The notes below the pieces were generated by a model, which saw only the letters and a list, made by a program, of their open reading frames with translations, ran no database searches and was not told the DNA's origin. Shown in pieces: positions 58,444-64,000 of a stretch of 64,000 nucleotides of DNA (its first letter is position 1; each line of letters starts with the position of its first letter). The stretch lies in the NCBI RefSeq assembly GCF_029227915.1, contig NC_079880.1, positions 11,931,501-11,995,500 on the forward strand, given 5' to 3'. This stretch comes from Hydractinia symbiolongicarpus (lineage: Eukaryota; Cnidaria; Hydrozoa; Anthoathecata; Hydractiniidae). Both the position numbers and the translations under genes were made by a program.

Positions 58444-61400
58444 TTACAAGTCGTTGTTTACAATAAATCGATTTCCTTCCGAATGTTTTCCATAATAAAC
58501 ATACCGACATTTACCAAACGAACTTTTATGATCGCCTTCTCTTGAATCTGTTGATGGTAGCGGAGAGTACAAATCGTTGGATGCGTTTTTATCTGATTTG
58601 TTAGTTTCGGTAGGCGACTGAAATTTAAATAATGCATAATTTTTATAAAATATAGTTCATCTCAGTTTAAATTTCTTTCCGGAGATCGTGGCAATATTTA
58701 TATGAGCCGGGTCTAAAGATTTAATTAGGAGAGAGAAAGAAAGACTTCCCAACTTACTTTCCCTCTGATTTTAGTGAAAATTAAACGATCTTCGACAGAA
58801 GAATGGTAACGAAATGACAATAATAACCCTTCCTTTGATAGAGGTATGGTAACAAAATGACAAAACTCCGTCTTTCTTCGATAAAGGTATGGCAACGAAA
58901 TAAGAAAAAAAGCCTTTTTTATAGAGGTATGGTAACAAAATGACAAAAATTCGTCTTCCTTTGATAGAGGTATGGTAACGAAAGGACAAAAATAAGCTTT
59001 TCTTCGATAGAGGTATAGTAACAAAATGGAAAAACTTCGTCCTTTCTCGGTAGAGGTATGGTAACGAAATAACATTTTCAAAAGCATGTAATCCTTCCTT
59101 TTCTATATATTAAGAAACCAAGGGAGAAAAATTAAAAGTGACTGTCCAAAATTAAGAATTTTTATGACACCTCTGACATAAAGAAATTAAGGTTTGGATT
59201 GTGATAGCTACATAACATGATTTTTTCGTCATCTTTTAGAATAGCACGCCATTATGCTAAAAAATGTACACACTTTGATTTTCCCATCACTGTAGCTCTA
59301 CAGTGCACATAAGATTAAATACTTATCTTCGAGAAAATCAAAAGTCATGCATTACTTGCAACTAGGTGCGACGCTAAGAAAAATAGTGCAGTGGGTGCTC
59401 AGGTAAAAAGGGCATGAAAACCAGTTTAAAATAGTGGAAACGAAACAAAATTCGTCCTATAATACATTTTTATCGCAGTCTTGTCAGAAGCAAGGATATG
59501 GTTTCGCGCAACAAAAATGAACACTACTTCCCATGCCTACAATATGACAAAAATAACGTTCACAGAAAGAATTATTTTTATTTTTTACAAAGAAGTTGAA
59601 GCTTTCGAAACAATAACAGAACTATCAAATTTTTAAGTTCATTTTCAGTTGAAGCTTTTGAAACAATAACAGAACTATCAAATTTTTAAGTTCATTTTCA
59701 CGTTAAACGAGAGCGTTTGAATGAATAAAGCTTGTTTTTTCTTACTTGTGATGGCAACGAGCCCTGGTTGGCTTAAAACAATTTACTTGAGTTAGAATCA
59801 AATTTAAGTTATTCAAAACAAAAACAACAAAAACAATTTCATACCGATTCGGTTATTTCTGACGTCACAACTTTCATATACGCACCAACTCTTTGAGCTT
59901 CTTTTCTTTCATCAGCAGTCACGGGGGTCGAGTCGAGAAATTTTAATTTCGGCAGACAGTATATTGTGTAGTAACTAAATATAAAGGATAGAAAATTAAA
60001 AAAAATAAAAAAGGAATAAAAAACATGCTAAAAATAAAACTTTTAAAAAATGTTTAAAAAAAAATGTAAATTTGTACCACATGAAATAATTTCTTGCGAA
60101 AGATTTTTGAGCTCCCTGGTCGTCAAATAGACCATTTCCAAAGCATTTGAAATTTTAGAACTTTGAAGGTTGAATTTTTCGACTGTTTCGCATAGTAATG
60201 GTTAAAATATTCGTCGCTATTTGCTAGTCAAAAGACTAACAAATTCTTAATCAATTTTCAATTTCATATAAGTGGACATATGGTTGTCGATTATTTAAAA
60301 AAGTTGTAACGAAAACCACGCCATGAAACATATAAAGGTCTGACAAGAAGAATGAAAACAACCATTTTAAATGTTGTATTTTATGTCTTCGTTGTAATAA
60401 CCATTTTCCTTAAAGACTTGAGATGCAGTCAGTAAAGTGCATTTGCAAAAACTTTAAAAATAATTTTTTTATTTGTGCGGTAATCTATTTGAATTTTTTG
60501 AGATTAGGTTTTGGCGAGTGATTAAAATTAGCGAGTGATAAAATTCGCCGAAAATGAATCCCTCAAAAGTAAAATAAGGCTCTTTGACAACAACAGGTTG
60601 AAAATCAAGTTAACGTAGTTTTTCATCTAAACCCAGCATTTTAATCAATCAATCAATCAATCAATCAATCAGTCAGTCAGTCAATTAATTATCCATTCAT
60701 TCATTCATGCATTTATTTATTCATTTAATCAATCAATCAATCAACAAATAAGTAAATCATTACGTACCGGTATCTTTGATAGTCTTCTTCGTCGTTTTCG
60801 TAACTGCTTAGTTGATTAGGACACGCCTCATTACCAAGCATGGAAAGGTATTTGAGATTTGGTAGTTTTTCTTTCACCTTGCTTAGAAAAGTCTCTAAAT
60901 CTTTTATCTAATTTGCTAGATAAGGAACGACTACTGCTGGACTAGAAGTGAAACCTAACATAACATAACTTAGCTGAAATGAAACTTCGCTTTTCTCTTG
61001 CAAGGAGTCTACTGTTTGGTTAGGATTTCCCAAAATTGTCTCCGGCTTAAATTCTTTTTTTAGCATCAAAATTTTTACTAACTTTTTTTTGTGTAAGTTT
61101 TTAACTAGAAGCAAAACAAAAACCGAAAGAAGCAAAAAAAAAACCTGGATTCTTCTTGAAGTCATGGCAAACCTGATACACATCACATCATATGAATTGT
61201 CCTCAGAAAAACAAAACAATTGATAATACATTTTGGATGCACATTTTAAAGGGATTTATATTTTTATATGTTGTGGAAAGTAAAGACTTGCTTATCAAGT
61301 CTTTTGAAATTTTTCAAAATCTTTTTTTTATTTTTAAATTATTTAAAATTTTAAATTTTAAATATTCAAATTCGGGGATCTTATGATATTATAAGAAAGT

Positions 61401-62214
61401 TTTGACAAATGCTGTCATTATATTTCTACTTATAATTGAAGAAGAGACTATTTTAAGCTACAAAGCTTTCCAAATACCAAGATATCATCAAGTTTAAATA
61501 TTACTTAAGTTTGCAAGAAATCTAGAATTGAGATTTGATTGATAGATTTGATGTTTACTACCTTATTACATAATCAAGGATGATTTATTAGGTCAGCTCG
61601 AAATTTTCTAATATCAATATTTTAAGAATTAAAAAAAGATTTTTAAGAAATTCCATAAAAATTGATAAACAACTTTTTATCCTATACAAAAATATCATTT
61701 TTAATGCAGGAATTTCTTTAAAGAATTCCTACACATGAACAGCATTGTTTATTCAGTATGTATTTATTAAGAAAGGATACATTATTTTTATTTATAGTTA
61801 ATGTCTCCAAAGTGTTGACTTGTGGAAACTCCACATCATCCGATAGTTGATTGTTATCCAGAACAAGTTCGAGCAACTCTGCAAAGCCAACCAACCCCTT
61901 GACACTCCTGCAAACAACAGAAAAAATCATAGAGAAATGGAGCATTATTTAAACAAACCTCATGCACAGAAACATTCACTTAGTTTTCTAGAGCTCTGTA
62001 AGGAGAATATAATTCAGATTATTTCAGACTGAAGGATGTTCTAGTAGAAAAATTAAAATATCTAAAAGCAATTGACTTATAATTTTATGACTCATAATGA
62101 GGATGATGCCTACCTTAGTCTATTGTAACTTAAATCTATTCGCTTTGTATTAGTTCCATACTTTTTAGATAGCCATGGTGGTATACACTCAACGTCCTGT
62201 CCAACAAAAGATAA
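58444..62214 (-). CDS. LRMDA: LRMDA-like leucine-rich-repeat protein (5' end missing)
   Basis: Five exons: 62214-62114, 61907-61781, 60907-60768, 59974-59845 and 58617-58444; 672 nt, 223 codons plus stop. Phases agree at every junction and all sites are GT-AG. The order is IPPWLSKKYG, then leucine-rich repeats (RIDLSYNRL, LLELVLDNNQL, LETLTINKNN, LPNLKYLSMLGN). An LRR-capping segment follows (EEDYQRYRYYTIYCLPKLKF, LDSTPVTADERKEA, GAYMKVV), and a polar tail ends YYGKHSEGNRFIVNNDL. This matches my recollection of LRMDA (C10orf11), needed for melanocyte differentiation in vertebrates and a partner of RAB32/38. An invertebrate ortholog must have a broader, probably organelle-trafficking, role (inference). 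The exon with the start codon was not found upstream to 64000. Confidence 0.8.
58803..59075 (-). repeat. Seven-copy 43-bp minisatellite in the LRMDA-like gene
   Basis: GAGGTATGGTAACGAAATGAC recurs at 58803, 58846, 58889, 58929, 58972, 59015 and 59058 (ATGGTAAC positions), i.e. every 40-43 bp, with CTTCGATA between. It lies in the last intron. It stays open on the - strand for about 120 codons, but the repeat unit is not a multiple of three and the frame shows no coding character. Confidence 0.9.
59596..59703 (+). repeat. Two-copy 55-bp tandem duplication
   Basis: GAAGCTTTCGAAACAATAAC and the following AGAACTATCAAATTTTTAAG recur 55 bp later almost unchanged. In the last intron of the LRMDA-like gene. 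Confidence 0.95.
60641..60745. repeat. (ATCA)n/(TTCA)n microsatellite
   Basis: Runs of AATC, AGTC, ATTC and ATTT tetranucleotides, ending about 20 bp before the donor side of the exon at 60768. Confidence 0.9.
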
Positions 62215-64000
62215 CTAAAGTAAAAAAGAAATACAAGTAATAAATATAGTATCACGTATCACATACAGTACTGATATTACAACTAATGACTTTTTAAACA
62301 CCAAAAAGAACGTTGAGTGTTTAACAGCATATTAAACTCTGACTTTTTTCTCAGCATGGGGTATAATCATATGCATTGATATGCCAATGGTATTATGACA
62401 GCTAACTTCTGCAAATTTAAAAAGCTGCAAACAGTTACTAATAATACAATGTATTTAAAACCTTACACTGCCATCTGAGAATAGATGTTCCATAATACAT
62501 ATATCTTTTAATTTTTCCACTGACCAACACTGATGAACTTTATTATTCTTTACTATAATAAATCAATGTATAAATTGTGTAATTACGGCCTAACCTTGGG
62601 ATAACAGAAATAGTTAAAATTCTCAAAAGAGAAGGTTGTGTTGTAACCAGGGGGTCTTTATACAATTTAATTAAGATCTATATAGGCTTTTCCGTGATCA
62701 AGTTGATATGAGTTTAAAAATTCTTAATTTCATTGACGACACAATGAAGAATAACAATGAAACTTCTCCAAGGAGATTGGGTACAAAACTGATAAAATAC
62801 TGAAACATGTTTTTAAAAAATATCGAAAAGTTTCATGTTTAATTATACTGTTTGCCTTTCAATATATATCCAATCGGCAATCGGCACTGTACTGGTCTAA
62901 GTTATAATATGGACTGGACACAGCCAACTAACTAACATAACTACGTCCCAGAGACCCATGGGAAACATGAAATGTGTATGCAACATAAAGGGAACAACAA
63001 ATACACATCTTATGTTTGATATTGATATTTACATACTCTTTTATTGAAAACAAACATAAATTAGGGCACAAGGCAAAATAGAAACCTGTAAATTTCTGCA
63101 TCGTACCAATATAATAGAGTAGCCCTAGGCGCAACGTAAAGAAAACCGTGCACCAAAATTATGCACAAATGCAAGAACTCGGTTAAAATTAAAAATTGCA
63201 AAAAAAATCAAATGTGTTAATGAGTCCACACAGCTTGTTGTTTTTTTAGCTAAAGCCTAAAGAATGTTTCCTAGTGTTACTTCTATTAGTCTTATGGCAA
63301 AAAGTTAGCTTAGACATTTAATAATAAGCTACAAAAATTAAAATTGAATTTGCTGCAACGCATGATTCCCAGGAGATGACATCAAACCGAGAAGTATGTT
63401 GAAAACACAAGAAAATGTGGCTTTATATTTGCTTTACTATTTTGAATTTTTTTTGATAAATGTTAAATTACAATTTTTATCATAATAAAGAATAAGATAA
63501 ACTTATTATAAAGTGGGGTAAAGATTTAAGAAGAGAAGTAAGTCATGATGAGGCTGTTCTGCCCGATCTTAGGACGGTGCCCAATCTTTGGACATAAAAT
63601 TGCCCAGTGTTAAGACTAGCCGGCCAGTCTTAAGACTGAGCAGGGTGTCACAAGATTGGGCAAAAGACCATGTTAGGCCCATCTTTGGCGCCTTTTAGAT
63701 TTTAAAGAAGGGATGTACCACATGAGCTCTGTTTTTTGCAAGACCCAAAAAACATTCTCAGGCACATTAAAACATCATATTTTGGGTACTGTTGAATTGA
63801 CCCTGTTAGTTTTTGGACACAGTAGAGTAAAAATCTTATCTAGCTAGTTAGCTGGGTAGAGCATGTGTTATACATTTAGCATTTATATACAGCTTGTAGT
63901 AGTGGCTAAATCTTAAAAATAAAATGTTTTTGTTCATAAAGAATCAGAAAAATCGTATTCAATAATATTATTAGTTAACTAGCTGTTAATTTCATTGGAT
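62215..64000. other. Upstream part of the LRMDA-like gene, no exon recognised
   Basis: Should contain the first intron and possibly the first exon. No ATG-bearing segment with a phase-0 donor and LRMDA-like sequence could be picked out. A small fold-back structure lies at 63560-63670. Confidence 0.45.
63575..63665. repeat. Fold-back sequence with GCCCAATCTT / AAGATTGGGC arms
   Basis: Arms at 63579-63590 and 63651-63662. Inside there is a second palindromic pair (TTAAGACTAGCC / CCAGTCTTAAGAC). The nested pairing suggests a small MITE. Confidence 0.6.

Noticed and set aside
60908-61231. 107-codon minus-strand ORF with a hydrophobic N-terminal part
   Set aside because: It ends at the acceptor of an LRMDA-like exon and lies wholly in an intron, with a low-complexity Lys/Leu stretch; no family signature.
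63048-63134. Possible first exon of the LRMDA-like gene on the minus strand
   Set aside because: The short ATG frame there could be spliced only in the wrong phase (1 instead of 0).

Overview
The window is a stretch of AT-rich nuclear DNA from an animal. Its genes have GT-AG introns, single-gene transcription units and AATAAA or ATTAAA poly(A) signals, and the spaces between exons are filled with short interspersed repeats, fold-back elements, microsatellites and retrotransposon remains. The gene set (RPL19, STOML1, SLC12A8, LRMDA-like, claudin-like and a GPCR-like gene) is metazoan. The base composition, compact 3' ends and repeat types suggest a cnidarian, perhaps a hydrozoan; this is inference, because no species-specific marker was read.

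Layout. 1-1.1 kb: first coding exon of a 7TM receptor-like gene (-). 5.0-6.4 kb and 10.6-11.3 kb: a divergent pair of two-exon claudin-like paralogs that share intron position, intron phase and a TATA box about 50-60 nt before the ATG. 9.8-13.1 kb: several short Helitron-like ends plus a dead LINE fragment. 14.5-18.7 kb: complete eight-exon STOML1 ortholog (-). 20.8-22.5 kb: repeat element with an 84-bp tandem array and GTACGA-rich inverted ends. 23.5-30.9 kb: complete four-exon RPL19 (+), whose 5.7-kb intron 2 holds a frameshifted THAP-domain relic. 33.0 kb: small single-exon secreted or GPI-anchored precursor. 35-36 kb: tRNA-derived SINE and a 0.57-kb fold-back element. 37.1-38.2 kb: two-exon BTB/POZ gene. 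41.7-54.9 kb: complete twelve-exon SLC12A8 ortholog (+); intron 2 carries a degraded RTE-like LINE with a PHD-like finger, and intron 5 a SINE and a fold-back MITE. 58.4-62.2 kb: five 3' exons of an LRMDA-like leucine-rich-repeat gene (-); its first exon was not found.

The genes do not form an operon or an obvious pathway. All exon structures were built by hand from splice consensus, reading phase and remembered family conservation. The four complete multi-exon models close in frame: STOML1 390 aa, RPL19 199 aa, SLC12A8 696 aa, BTB 216 aa. I found no complete tRNA or rRNA gene, no CRISPR array and no prokaryotic feature.
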